Source: Ascoidea rubescens DSM 1968 (Eukaryota > Ascomycota > Saccharomycetes > Ascoideales > Ascoideaceae). Taken from it: DNA of 64,000 nucleotides. The notes beneath the pieces are model-generated. The model saw only the letters and a program-made list of their open reading frames with translations. It was not told where the DNA came from and made no database searches. The stretch's first letter is position 1. Each line of letters starts with the position of its first letter. The stretch is from contig NW_017962915.1 of assembly GCF_001661345.1 (NCBI RefSeq), positions 623,657-687,656 on the forward strand, written 5' to 3'. The translations under genes were made by a program, and so were the position numbers. This document shows positions 1-11,400 of the stretch, one piece after another.

Positions 1-879
1 ACAAAAAATAATATCCCCTTTATGGTATGAATGAATGGAAGATCGATTTGTTGATTTTGAATGGCTTTATTACAAGTAATTTTAAATTGTGAATTTAGCA
101 GTATTGTGATATTTTTTTTACAAAGATATTAAAATCGAAAATCACAATAAAACCCAATAATCAAGAATGATTATGTTTACGAAACAAATCTTAATGAAAA
201 TAGGATTAAAAAGAAATTGTAGAAAAGAAAAATAAGCCATCAGATATCAAAATGACAATATATACTAATGCGTGAAGCGAAATAAAAAAAATAACGCAAA
301 ATTGATTAAATAAATATTATTTAACAAGACCCAATGGTTGAAATCTAAACAATAATTGTAAATTCTGGTTCTTGTATTGCTATTGCAATTACAATTACCA
401 ATAAGAACACTTACCAAATACTCCACAGAAAAAGCAGAAAGCAGAAAACAGAAGTCAACAGTTTTGGATCAGGGGTAGGTTCCCGAAAACCGACTTGTGG
501 TGAAAAGGCTCCAGCGCCCCCCCCNAAAAAAAAAAAAAAAAAAACTAACCTCAGACGAACAGCAAAAGCAGCATAAGCAGAAAAGACAGCAAAAGAACCA
601 GCACCAACAAAACAAAGACCAAAAACACCAAAACCTCCAAAGGCAGCACACCCCAGAGCCCGGAAAAACACCACAGCTGCAGCTGCAAGTCAGACGCGGC
701 AATGCACAAACCTGCACAAGTCAATCTCTAGATCTGCTTTGAGAGTGAAGAGCCCTACTCGTATTTTGCCCAGAGCCCTAGCAGGGGCCTGAGTATATAT
801 GTAGGCATTATTGCTGTTGCAGCTGTAACTGTGGGATAGAGAGAAGAGCTCGAGAATAGAAATCTTGCATTCGTAATTT
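1..879. other. gene-free left edge with a GC-rich island
   Basis: No convincing coding region. Bases 1-400 are plain AT-rich spacer. About 430-800 is GC-richer with many CAG/CTG words and a TATATA stretch near 795, like the promoter islands elsewhere in the window. It could be the promoter of a gene lying left of the window, but no start is visible. A C-run, one N at 525 and a long A-run make the bases around 517-543 unreliable. Confidence 0.6.
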
Positions 880-2382
880 CTACCAATGGCCAGCGGCATT
901 TTCTTTCTCTCCCCAATTCTGCTTGTTTCTCTTCTTTATTTCCCCAGCAGACAACTTTTCAGTGGTGTATTTAAGGCTTTGCACACCACTGGAAAGGATT
1001 CTTCTGCCCCATGACCCAGCAGCAGAATCTCCTGTTTCGTCTCTGCATTGTTTCAAAAATGGCAACAACGATGTGCCGCCGGTACCCTTTTCTTCTAAAG
1101 TCAGTTTGGATGCCAATCCAACTCTTAGAGTTTTAACAGAGCCAGGTTTACTTAATGAGCCACCATTTTGGGACAATCTTGCTTGAAGGATAATATATCT
1201 TGTAACAATTTGAATATGTTTGTCTCTAAACGCTTTAAGCATGGCAACACAGGCATCATAGGACAATGCTAGCTCTGGATGATTTTTAGAGTTTTCCAAT
1301 ACGACCGATTGGATGATATTGATTTTTGATAAATCTTCTAAAAATCTTCGATGTGGCCCTGGCATATACTTTCTCATTTCAATTATAAAATTGTTACCAT
1401 CATCTTTTTGATTCTTGTTTGCAATAGGTTTTGGTGGCAATGATTTTGATAACGAATGGTTGTTATATGAGGGTCTCTTACCAGTGGGATGGTGTTCGAC
1501 ATTTAATATAATATCTAGAGCTTGGATTAAGGTTGATTGAGCATTTGAGCCACCAGCATATGATCTTATATCTGGCTTTGTATCGGTACCATAGTTTAAT
1601 CCATCTTTGTTCAAGCCAAATTCTTTCATATTTTTCCAGCCTGCTAAAAATGGTCGAATTCTAAAATAAAAAGTATGTGGATCGCACATTTCAAGCATTT
1701 TCATTAAGATTGAACCTAATTTATCAATTGATTCAGCTAATTTTTGTAAACAGTAAATCAAATTTTTAAAGTCATGAGCTTTGGCACATCTAATCGCATT
1801 TAATCCATCACTTAAACAATGTCCACCTTTAATCTCAAATATAACACTGACCAAATAAAACCAACTTTCGTCAATCGACCCACTAAATGTATTAATTGTA
1901 CAAATGTCATCGATGTCTAAATCATCCTTGATTACATTTTTATCACTAGCATTGATATCTTTAATAATTGGCTTGAAGTTCCACAAACAAACGCTAGCAT
2001 ACGTTGCAACTGGTGGTAATTCTAGAACATTCGAAATCTTAACAAAGGGAACTGATATTTGCTGTGGTAAAGTATCAACTGGGTTTTCATTAAATGCCCA
2101 AACATAAGCATGAGTTAAAAATGCTAGAATAGTGTAAGCTCGTCTGAATTCTCTTGTGTTTGATAGATATTCAGTTGATAGAACTGGTAGTTTGTTGTCA
2201 ATGATTTTTCGGATTTTTTTGGATAAAATCAATGAAGGCAAATTATCCATCAAATTTTCCCAGGGCTGGTAATAGTCTTGTGACAATCTTTCCAATGGAT
2301 ATTCATTTGGTATAAACCCAGTTTGCGGAGAAATATTATAGTCTTCCAATTTCGGAATTTTGAAAAATGAACCAGAATCCAT
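880..2382 (-). CDS. BNA2: indoleamine 2,3-dioxygenase (kynurenine pathway, step 1)
   Basis: This 500-residue protein matches the fungal IDO/Bna2 family over its full length. The family is a cytosolic haem dioxygenase that opens the indole ring of L-tryptophan to N-formylkynurenine, the first step of de novo NAD synthesis. Visible signatures are SYAGGSNAQS at about 274-283, MRKYMPGPHRRFL at about 336-348, and KHIQIVTRYI, whose His389 aligns with the proximal haem ligand (His346 of human IDO1). A small GTGGTSLLPFL block follows near 433. The ATG at 2382 gives an N-terminus of family-like length, and upstream sequence is AT-rich. The last 50 residues are basic and poorly conserved. The gene is divergent from ARO8, another tryptophan-related enzyme. 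Assignment is by recognised motifs and is firm. Confidence 0.93.
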   Translation of the reverse strand: MDSGSFFKIPKLEDYNISPQTGFIPNEYPLERLSQDYYQPWENLMDNLPSLILSKKIRKIIDNKLPVLSTEYLSNTREFRRAYTILAFLTHAYVWAFNENPVDTLPQQISVPFVKISNVLELPPVATYASVCLWNFKPIIKDINASDKNVIKDDLDIDDICTINTFSGSIDESWFYLVSVIFEIKGGHCLSDGLNAIRCAKAHDFKNLIYCLQKLAESIDKLGSILMKMLEMCDPHTFYFRIRPFLAGWKNMKEFGLNKDGLNYGTDTKPDIRSYAGGSNAQSTLIQALDIILNVEHHPTGKRPSYNNHSLSKSLPPKPIANKNQKDDGNNFIIEMRKYMPGPHRRFLEDLSKINIIQSVVLENSKNHPELALSYDACVAMLKAFRDKHIQIVTRYIILQARLSQNGGSLSKPGSVKTLRVGLASKLTLEEKGTGGTSLLPFLKQCRDETGDSAAGSWGRRILSSGVQSLKYTTEKLSAGEIKKRNKQNWGEKENAAGHW

Positions 2383-3479
2383 GAAGACAATAATTTTAAA
2401 TTTTTTGCTATTGTAGTATTAAGGTTTTTCTGAACCAAGTGAACCCAACAAACTATTTTGAAACTAAACAAGACAAAATTAAAAAAAGCACGAATAAAAC
2501 AGAAAAAAACCCAAAATATTTAGTCCACTAGACAAAGTGACAATAACCCACCACTGATGTAAAAATAATAAAAAATGATATAACTCTGTTCCTTAAAGAA
2601 AAAAAATAAATATTAAACTTGAGAATAACCAACAAGTGAATGCTAAAATCTGATTTACTATATGAATAAATACCTAATAGTATTTAATACTTTTAATATA
2701 GTAATATAATATGATAACCGATAACCGATAATAACAATGATTATTGACTATTCTTTTAATAAGATAAAGTGGATTTTGTGAATGGTGAATAAATTTTGAA
2801 TATCAAAACAAAAAAGAAGTGAAAAAAATCGAGAGCTAAATATCAAAATATAAATATAATCAAATTATTGAAATACTCATAATCTCAGAAATCGCATCAT
2901 AAATTCTGATAAAATATCCTGATGAGCAAGAAAAATCGGCCGTCCAATCAAAACCCAATCGATGACCCGAGTTTGTGCGCACGGAACACCTCCAACACAA
3001 AAACAAGGGTGCGTGCGGCCGCTGTTGCTGACTAATTAAACACGTGATCAATTAACGGGTGCAACTAACCGAAAGCCACTAAAGGCACCACAATGACCGC
3101 TTATCTACGTCCCGTGACACAGTAATGTATATACCGGTTATGCAGGTATTGCTGACTAATTGGTTGCATAATACTGCGCGTTTGCTTTCCTTTTAAAGCC
3201 GTATATTGCCTCTGAATACCGTGAGTACCCTTGCCGAAACCGTTTGGGAGATGAGTCACGGTGATCCGGCACCGGCCGTGCTTCGAAGCGTTGAAAAATC
3301 CTCTGAATTTTTCAGATTTGGAGCTGTATAAAGTGTAAGGCACTTCCCATGCTCTTTCTCAATTACAACTTGCAACCAGGTCCCAATTAGCTTCTTACAA
3401 TTCTACTATCGCTTACAACTGGCTTCTTCCAGAGTAACACTGCGCTCATTTATTGTCCCCTACCTTTTTTCCCCTTAAG
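2383..3479. promoter_or_regulatory. shared divergent BNA2/ARO8 promoter region
   Basis: This 1.1 kb interval has no gene. The BNA2-proximal half is AT-rich. The ARO8-proximal half (about 2930-3360) is GC-richer and holds recognisable yeast sites: CACGTG at 3041-3046, a Gcn4-type TGAGTCA at 3252-3258, two TGACTAAT half-site-like words near 3028 and 3153, and TATAAAG at 3327-3333, about 150 bases before the ARO8 ATG. A CCGGCACCGGCCG stretch next to the Gcn4 site could bind a zinc-cluster factor such as Aro80, but that is only inference. Confidence 0.6.
3252..3258 (+). promoter_or_regulatory. Gcn4-type site TGAGTCA upstream of ARO8
   Basis: This is an exact match to the palindromic Gcn4 consensus TGASTCA, 222 bases before the ARO8 ATG. 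In S. cerevisiae ARO8 is under general amino-acid control, so site and target agree. Binding in this species is inferred. Confidence 0.6.
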
Positions 3480-4985
3480 ATGACACTTTCTCATTCTACT
3501 GAAAAACCCTTTGCAAAAGATTTATCTTATTTGTTATCAACTGAGGCTAGATCCCGTAATGAGTCTCCTTTGAAATCTGCTTTCAAATACTACAGTCAGC
3601 CAGATCTTGTTTTCTTGGGTGGTGGTTTGCCATTGGCTACCTATTTTCCATTCAATAAAGTTGTTGCTGAAACTGCTTTACCACCTTTCCAAAATGGTAT
3701 TGGCTACGTTCCAACTACTAAAGCTGAGACCAATGTGGTCAAAATTGAAAAAAGACTTGATCCAAATTCTGATGTAAAAGATATTCCTCTAGCAAGATCG
3801 CTACAATATGGTTTCACAGAAGGTCAACCCGAGCTAGTAGCTTTCTTAAAAGAACATACACAGCTTGTTACAAATATTCCTTACCAAGATTGGACTTTAA
3901 TGGCCAACACTGGCAGCACTCAAGCTTGGGATAACGTTCTTAGAAATTTTTGTAATAAGGGTGATTCTGTCTTGGTCGAAGAGTTTACTTTCTCCTCAGC
4001 TTTAGAAGCTGCAAATGCTCAATCACTCCACACTATTCCAGTTAAAATGGATGGTTTTGGTATTATCCCAGAGGAGTTGGCCAAATTGCTAGACAGTTGG
4101 AACCCAGACACTCCCAAACCAAAATTAATCTATATTATTCCCACGGGTCAAAATCCAACTGGGTCTTCATTATCGTATGAAAGACGAAAAGAAATTTATA
4201 AAATTATCCAAAAACACGATTTGATCTTAATAGAAGATGAGCCTTATTATTTCTTGCAAATGGACGTCTATACTAGAGATTTACAAAAAAGAGAACAACA
4301 AAGAAATATGACTGTTTCGCATGAAGAATTTATCAACTCATTGATCCCTACTTTCTTATCTTTAGATGTTGATGGTAGAGTTATAAGATTTGATTCTGCT
4401 TCGAAAACATTAGCTCCTGGTTCAAGATTGGGTTGGTTCATTGGTCAAAAACGATTATTGGAAAGGTTCATTAGAATCCAAGAAGTGTCTGCTCAAGCAC
4501 CATGTGGATTCACTTCTTCGATTATTAACGGTACATTGCAAAGATGGGGCCAAAAGGGATTTCTTGACTGGTTAATTGGTATAAGAAAAGTTTACTCTCA
4601 CAATAGAAATGTTACAATTGATGCATTAAATGATTACATGCCATTGGAGGTTGTGGATTTCATACCACCAATTGCTGGGATGTTTTTCACTTTTAATATC
4701 GATGCGACCAAGCATCCTAAATTTGCGAGTGAATTCAATAGTGAGCCATTGAAAGTGGAAAATGCTATTTATGAAAGAGCGTTAAAGCAGGGATGTTTGA
4801 TGATTCCTGGAAGTTGGTTTGTAAGCAAAGGCAACACTAGTCCACCTCAACGATATATTCTTGATAATGATGTTCAAAACCCCAAGATTTTCTTTAGAGG
4901 CACTTATGCGGCGGTTCCAATGGATGAGTTGGTCAAGGGTATAAAACGATTTGCCGAAGCTATTAAATTAGAATTTGAGTTGTGA
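3480..4985 (+). CDS. ARO8: aromatic / 2-aminoadipate aminotransferase (Aro8 type)
   Basis: This is a 501-residue fold-type I PLP aminotransferase, the same length as yeast Aro8 (500). Aro8 transaminates phenylalanine, tyrosine, tryptophan, 2-aminoadipate and kynurenine in the cytosol. Motifs in order are NTGSTQAWDNVL at about 143-154, IPTGQNPTG at about 220-228, IEDEPYY with the pyridine-N Asp at about 253, and SASKTLAPGSRLGW with the Schiff-base Lys309. The first ATG is at 3480. The frame is open a little upstream but only from a TTG, which is not expected as a start. The gene contains no in-frame CTG codon. It sits divergently beside BNA2 with a Gcn4 site between them. Aro9 is the alternative paralogue, but length and motif spacing favour Aro8. 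Confidence 0.93.
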   Translation: MTLSHSTEKPFAKDLSYLLSTEARSRNESPLKSAFKYYSQPDLVFLGGGLPLATYFPFNKVVAETALPPFQNGIGYVPTTKAETNVVKIEKRLDPNSDVKDIPLARSLQYGFTEGQPELVAFLKEHTQLVTNIPYQDWTLMANTGSTQAWDNVLRNFCNKGDSVLVEEFTFSSALEAANAQSLHTIPVKMDGFGIIPEELAKLLDSWNPDTPKPKLIYIIPTGQNPTGSSLSYERRKEIYKIIQKHDLILIEDEPYYFLQMDVYTRDLQKREQQRNMTVSHEEFINSLIPTFLSLDVDGRVIRFDSASKTLAPGSRLGWFIGQKRLLERFIRIQEVSAQAPCGFTSSIINGTLQRWGQKGFLDWLIGIRKVYSHNRNVTIDALNDYMPLEVVDFIPPIAGMFFTFNIDATKHPKFASEFNSEPLKVENAIYERALKQGCLMIPGSWFVSKGNTSPPQRYILDNDVQNPKIFFRGTYAAVPMDELVKGIKRFAEAIKLEFEL

Positions 4986-5255
4986 TTTATTTTTATTTTT
5001 ATTTTTCTTTAGTAAAAAGTTAATTCTATTAAATATTATCTAATAAATACTATCTAATAAAATGTGGTTTAAAAAGTTGTATTAATTATTAAAGAAAGGT
5101 AGTATGAGGTAGGGTATAAGATATTGTACAATTTAAGTGAAAATGAAAATGAAAATAAAAGCAAAAGTAAAAGTAATTGATAAAAATCTTGAGAAACAAT
5201 GAAATTGGCTTTCTCTTACAAGTTTTTTTTTTTCTTTTTTTCTTTTCATATTTTT
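4986..5255. other. convergent 3' spacer
   Basis: This short AT-rich gap lies between the convergent ARO8 and SNG1-type genes. It has pyrimidine tracts near 4988-5010 and 5226-5250 typical of yeast 3' ends. No gene is seen. Confidence 0.6.
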
Positions 5256-6824
5256 TTATAAATGATTTTTGACAGATGCACCAATTTTGGTAATTCTATA
5301 GCCAAACCATTTCAAAGCAAATGGGAAGAAAAGATTGTTGACGACGATCCAGGCTACTAAGACGCCGATATTTTTAGCCATTTCGCCCTTCCAGGTGTTT
5401 AAGAATATTACTTTAGTTAATTCAGCCGAGTTGTAAACTGGAAATGCATAGCCGTATTTGAAGATAGCAGGACATAAAACGATGGGGGAGAAGGCAGGTG
5501 CTACGTTGATGATTACCCAAAGCAAGACCCAGAAGCCTACCATGGGAGGGAAAAGAGGAATGAAAAAACAGGCAGCATTTTCATTTGCACCACCAACGGC
5601 AGCCATTGTTAGGTATGTTAGCATCCAGTAGATGACAAAGCCAGCGTTTCCAAAGGCCTTTGTCATTGGTATTTGAAAGGCAGCAGAGACTGCACAATAG
5701 GCTAGGGAAAGAAACAAGTAGGTCAATTGGGCCGATAGTATTCTGTAGAGGATGTATTTTGGAAAGAGATTTTGTCTCATTCTTCTGGCAGCATAGACGT
5801 GGGTTCTCATGAAAAAGAGAACCTGGAAAAAGGTTAAGATGACAACAAAGATTAAACCGACTTGCAAAGGAGCGATCATGACTGGGTTTGTGAAGGGCAA
5901 ATTGTCGATATAAGTTGGCAATGGGATGTTTGATAGTAATTGGGGAGCATTGTTTATGAGAGAGATTTTTTCATTTGAGGTTAGAAACTGAGATATGATT
6001 GGGGTATAAACCGCCGAGTAAATTTTGCTGGATAGAGCGTTTCCAAAGAGTTTCAAGGCTGGGACAATTAGCGAGGACATTGCATTGGGATCTCTTGCAG
6101 ATTCATATATTATTTGGAATAGAGGAGCTGAGATATCATTTGGGTTGAAGTTGGCAGTTGTGTTTGGGTTTTTGAAAGCGTGGTAGATTGAAAAGGTGGC
6201 ATTTGCTGGGATATAAACAGCAGCCCAGAATTTTCTGTGGTGGACCAAAGAATTGATTTTTGATTCAATAGCAGTGGAATCAGAAGAAGAGATGCTGTAT
6301 TTTTGGGCAAATTGGAGATGGTTGTAGATGTGCCATTTTCCGATGGAGCGAAAGTTTTCAGTTTGAGTCAAAGATCGAGTTAGGTTTCCTAACAATGGAG
6401 GGAGAGAAGCGACCTGCAGATCGTTATCAACAAGCAACAAAGTGAGGTTTTTCATGTGGCTGCGACGGTTGTAGAGAGAGCCCCAGTATATGGAGAATAC
6501 TGAGAAGATGATAAGCAGCAAAACAAGCCAAACCACAGCAAAGTCTTTGGCAATCATCTTCCAGACGTTTCGAGACTCGTCGAGATTTAAACATAAGATA
6601 TTTACAAGAATAACATCGCCAAGCGAGGGAGTTGTATGTGGTATATTTTGTTTCTCAGTTGATTTTGAATCGAGGATCATGCCCAGGTTTTCAATGTTGT
6701 TTTCGATGTTGTTTTCGACGCTGTTTGGGTAGTTATGGTTTATGGGTGCATTGTTTGGGGGATTTGATTTGATGGTGATCGATGAGTCCGGTGAAGAGTG
6801 TTTGTTTTGGATGGTTTCGAGCAT
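5256..6824 (-). CDS. SNG1: SNG1-family multi-pass membrane protein (DUF3533)
   Basis: The 522-residue protein belongs to the fungal Sng1/YJR015W family (DUF3533). In S. cerevisiae Sng1 is a plasma-membrane protein linked to nitrosoguanidine resistance and to membrane phospholipid asymmetry. A polar Asn-rich N-terminus is followed by a first membrane segment at about 96-116 ending IYWGSLYNR, a long extracytoplasmic loop, and about five further membrane segments in the C-terminal half. The final block contains AFPVYNSAELTKVIFLNTWK, a good family signature. I start at the ATG at 6824. The frame is open to 6926, but the added Cys/Leu-rich stretch is not family-like, and a TATTTATA element at 6959-6966 would lie too close to an ATG at 6926. 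Biochemical role is not fixed by sequence. Confidence 0.8.
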   Translation of the reverse strand: MLETIQNKHSSPDSSITIKSNPPNNAPINHNYPNSVENNIENNIENLGMILDSKSTEKQNIPHTTPSLGDVILVNILCLNLDESRNVWKMIAKDFAVVWLVLLLIIFSVFSIYWGSLYNRRSHMKNLTLLLVDNDLQVASLPPLLGNLTRSLTQTENFRSIGKWHIYNHLQFAQKYSISSSDSTAIESKINSLVHHRKFWAAVYIPANATFSIYHAFKNPNTTANFNPNDISAPLFQIIYESARDPNAMSSLIVPALKLFGNALSSKIYSAVYTPIISQFLTSNEKISLINNAPQLLSNIPLPTYIDNLPFTNPVMIAPLQVGLIFVVILTFFQVLFFMRTHVYAARRMRQNLFPKYILYRILSAQLTYLFLSLAYCAVSAAFQIPMTKAFGNAGFVIYWMLTYLTMAAVGGANENAACFFIPLFPPMVGFWVLLWVIINVAPAFSPIVLCPAIFKYGYAFPVYNSAELTKVIFLNTWKGEMAKNIGVLVAWIVVNNLFFPFALKWFGYRITKIGASVKNHL

Positions 6825-8405
6825 TAGCAAGAGAGCTTTAAGGAGAAAGTGGGCAAAAAGGCAGAGATGAGTTAGCAGAGAAGAACACAATTGAAACAGA
6901 CTGGACAAGTTCAAGCAGCACCTCAAGCCAAAAATTTTGAGTAACTGGTGGTTCGAGATATTTATATCAGTGACGGATAAATATGCGGATGAACATACCC
7001 GATATCCTTAGCCGAGCCGTCGCGCTCAACTCAAAATAAAATGAACCCAAAGTGAAATGAACCCCAACAGCTCCAACGAACTGCTGCCTCTGGTGAAGAA
7101 GTAGCGTCGTTTGGAGCAGCGAAAGAGGTCGTGAGACTAGGTTCTGGATGCAGCGACGACGAAAAAACAGCTGCTCGCTGCAAACACAGCTGGAGGCAAT
7201 GTCGCCAAAAGCTGCTGTCTGAAGCCCCAGCTCCTACAGCCTCAACACCAGCAGGACAATTCTTTTGGTGCTAAAGTGCTCCTATGGTTGATCGCTAGCA
7301 GAGATCAAACCTAAACCACCGAAGTTTGCACTGCTGCAGAACGAGAAGGACCCTACGAGATGCACTGCCTGGCAAGAGTGTTGTGTTTCCAGATGTGTTT
7401 CCAGTGCTGTTCGTGCTGTTTCCAGTGCACCAGCAGAAGCACAGACTGTTCTGGCTCCGGACTGGCTGGGTGAAGATGGTTTAGAGCATGATAGGTAATG
7501 TTCAGCAACCTCTGTGCAGAGGAGCTCTTGCAGCATAGTTGGCGAGCAACCTTCCAGATGTGTTTGCAGGTTTTGCTGGAACTGTAGGAGGCCTGGGGCC
7601 TGTTGGTAGGGCAGACTGCTGTTCGCTGCCAGAACCCAGACCAAGGTTCTACTCAGCAGAGGCAGCAGCTTCTCGACGTCGCAGCTGCTTCCACAGCAAA
7701 AGCAGCTTCCGTAGCAAGAGCAGCTCCAGCTAGACGAAGAGTCAGCAGCCCCAGTCACTGCTTCTCCTACACTTCTCACACAACTAAAACTACTCCCATC
7801 TGGAAACCACCTCCATGCCTTCATTGGCTGGTTTCCCACTTTGTAGAACATGTTGAGCCTTATTTGCATTGCTGTTTCTATTATTACTGTTCTTGTCTCT
7901 GTATTTATCACCTATCCCATCCCAATTAGACTCTCTGTTTTCTTTTTGCTCTATTGGCTTTCTAAACGACCCACGAAGAGGTTATTTCTCGCATCTCTAA
8001 AAGCTTGGTGTCTAACTTTCTAAATGCCATATGCTTCCGTAAACTAATGTCCTTACCTTATATATATAACTTTAGATTCAATTCAGCAAATACCCTCTAC
8101 TTTCTTTTCTCCTACTTTTTTTTCCTTTCTTCTTCAGCAAAACGCCCTCTCTTGATTTCCATCGCCTCCCACTCATTACCACAGCTCAAATCCCATCACA
8201 ATTTGATTGAAATCCTTTGGGTTCTGCTGCAAATCCCACATTCTTGTTGAAATACCAATCAACCTTAATGCTTCACCATAGTTTTCACTTCTTTTTTCCC
8301 TCTTTCACTTATCACTCATAATAAAGAAACAGAAACAGAAACAGAAACAGAAACAGAAAAAGGAAAAGGAAAAGGAAAAGGAAAAGGAAAAGGAAAAGAA
8401 AACAA
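6825..8405. promoter_or_regulatory. divergent promoter region with a large CAG/CTG-rich island
   Basis: This 1.6 kb spacer lies between the SNG1-type gene (minus) and the ROG1-type gene (plus). About 7041-7760 is much richer in G+C than its surroundings and packed with GCTG/CAGC words. Open frames there (for example 7282-7911 minus) encode unstructured Cys/Ser/Leu strings with no family resemblance, so I treat them as chance. About 7920-8320 is T/C-rich leader-like sequence before ROG1, ending in a purine hexamer array. Confidence 0.6.
8325..8398 (+). repeat. two abutting purine-rich hexamer arrays (GAAACA)n then (GGAAAA)n
   Basis: About five copies of GAAACA run straight into about seven copies of GGAAAA and end eight bases before the ROG1 ATG, so the array is expected to lie in the 5' leader. 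The sense strand is almost pure purine plus C. Copy number is probably variable between strains. Confidence 0.9.
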
Positions 8406-11400
8406 ATGGCTTCTTCTCTTACCTCAAATAAAAAACCTGCTCTTTCTCTAAAGAGCTTCAGGATTAACACAAACTTTTCCACTGACAACCCTGAAAAAAA
8501 TCTAATCAACTTATCCCACCACTATCTCCAAAACAACTCCAATATCAACATCAACACCAACATCGCTCCCGATAAACTAGCCCCCCACCATCCCGAACTA
8601 TCCTCTTTACTATACAGAGATATCAACGGCCTAAAAATTGGCCAGGTCTATCGTTATCAAATCACCTTCAAAAGATTGAAATTCACCCCAACATCAAAGA
8701 TAAATCAGCTATTTGTCAGAATTAAAAACATCGAATCCTCCATAAAAACTTCCCTAAACCTTCTAGGCCCCTTCACTCTCTACATTGATCTCCTCCCCTA
8801 CAATTACTATCTCAAAAACATCCTTCCAATTCCCACTGACAAATCGTTCCTCCAATTCAAGTCAAACTTAAACCCAGGAAAATCTTTCAATCTCGTTTTA
8901 AACCTAAACCAAAACTCTCTCGTTAAAGACGATGGAAACATCGAAGAATACAACTGGCAACTAAACATCTTGTCTCAAAATCTCCTACAATCAAGCATCG
9001 CTACAAACTTCGATCTTCTTATCGGCTTGAATCCATCCCACCTAAAAAATATTCACCACAATAACGACTTGGATACCTACACAACCAATAAAATCATATC
9101 GAAAAATCTAAATTCGCTTTTCTACTCTCTCAATATTAAAAGCTACAACACAAACAAGATCTGGTCAAGTCCTCCCCCAATCCCAGACAACCAAGACATC
9201 CATCTTATCATACTAACTCATGGCGTTTACTCCAACGTTGGTGCTGATATGCTATATCTAAAGGACAAAATTGAACAACATAATTACGATTTCGTCAAAA
9301 AAAAATTCAAAGACAACATCATAGTAAGAGGTTATCAAGGCAACGTTTGCAAAACTGATAAGGGTATTCAATTTCTTGGAAAAAACTTAGCTAACTACAT
9401 CTTTAAATTAATCAACAGCCCTAAATACCCTTATTCCAAAAACATTAAAAGAATCTCCTTCATTGGTCATTCCCTAGGTGGTCCAATCCAATCGTTCGCA
9501 ATATACTATCTCCTAAACAATAAAGCATATTACCAGGGCAAAAATTCTAATAAAAGACACTTGAACGATTTAATTCCAGTTAACTTTATTGCTTTAGCCT
9601 CCCCATTCATGGGTGTGTTTTGCGAATTTGGAAATCTTATTAAGTTTGGCTTAAATATAGGCTTCTTGGGTAGAACTGGTAAAGATTTAACTTTAAGCCA
9701 TACTTATTTCAAATTTTCAATCAAATCTGATGATAAAAAAAAAATCACTCCCCTTTCCAACGATCAAAATCCCCCCAACAATAGTAACTCTAATGAAAAG
9801 GAAAAAAAGAAATTCCAGCTTTTAAAAGAGAAAAAAAGACAGTTCAAACTCATCTCAAAACCAATATTAGAATTGATTCCAGAAGATACAAGATTTCATT
9901 TCTACTTGAGAAAATTCAAAAACAGATGTCTTTATGCTAATATCGTCAATGACGGTATAGTTCCATTAAATACATCCGCGTTATTGTATCTTGATTACAA
10001 AAGTTTAATGAACATCAACAACATTCAAAAGCAAAATCAAAAAAGAATTGAAAACAACCAAAACGAAACTGAAACTGAAAACGAAACTGAAAATGAAAAT
10101 GAAAATAAAAATGAAAATGAAAATAAAAATGAAAATGAAAATAAAAATGATTTTGGAAAAAAGAAAAAAAGGAGACCCCAATTTCGCAGAAACCATACTT
10201 TATACTCTCTAAAACGAAATCCATCCAGAAAGGTCACTGCTATTCCCCAAGAAAAAACTAAAAATCCCATACTTTACTCAAAACTAAAAAGTAATAAAAA
10301 TCTTGTGACAAACAAGTATTTTAATACAAATAAAAGTTCAGTCAATCAAATGCCAAATGATACCAACAATACACCAACTTCTGAATCTTCCAATACATCT
10401 AATCCACCTGCAGAAGCTAATCTACTTACAAAATCTGATCCACCTGTATCTTTCACTTCTTTACGTCTTCACTCAAATAAAAAGGACTCAAATGCTAATT
10501 TCGATGTCAACTCTAATAATGCAGCTTACCTCAAAATAACCCCCTCTACGACTGTAAATTCAGTGAGCCCCAGATCCAATTTATCTTCACCAAATAAACT
10601 GAATCATTTAAATAACTCAAACGGTTTGAAATTGTTTGATAAGAATACTGGTCAAAGAGCCAGTGATTTTGAAGGAAATCTATTACCATACAAATCGCAC
10701 TCAAGTTATTCTTCTTTTCCTGTGCTGCATTTGAATTCTGCACCAAATAGTATAATGGGTACAGGTACAGGCACAAATGGTACAATACAACATAATAATA
10801 CAAACGCCAGTCAAAAAAGTTCTCGTCCTAAGATGAGAAGAAGATTATCTAAAAGAGAAAAAAAAATTCACCGTTTAACAACTGTTCCTGTATCTACTCC
10901 TGATAATTCAGCAATGTCGACTGTATCTAGTGCTGAGCAAAGCTCATTAATGAAGTTAGACAATAAATTGAATAACAGTTCATCGACACTGTTGGAAGAA
11001 AATAATTTTAATAATCAAGATCAATCAAAATCAATTCGAATAAGAGAAGATAATGATAATGATAATAATGAATCTATTTATATCCCTGAGAAGCCATCGT
11101 CCGTATACTCATTTTACAACGTGTTAATAGCACCAGAACCCACAGTAGAGTTTTTTGAAACATATCTCAAACGTTTTGTCAAAGAAAATACTCTGGATGA
11201 AGATGACGATGAAGAGCAGATGGATAGAACTCGGATTCAAAGAAAAATCAACAGAGGAACCTTGAACGTGTATGATGATTATCAAAGTAGTGCAATTGTT
11301 CACGATAAAATATACTCCTATGATCTATTGCCCAAACCCGTTTATAACAGAGTAAGCAGACACAAGTACAAAGAAAGAAATAAGCATCACAGATACCTAA

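Noticed and set aside
7282-7911. 209-codon minus-strand ORF in the GC island
   Set aside because: Composition is Cys/Ser/Leu strings from CAG/CTG words, overlapping ORFs run on the other strand, no family resemblance, and similar chance ORFs occur in other islands.
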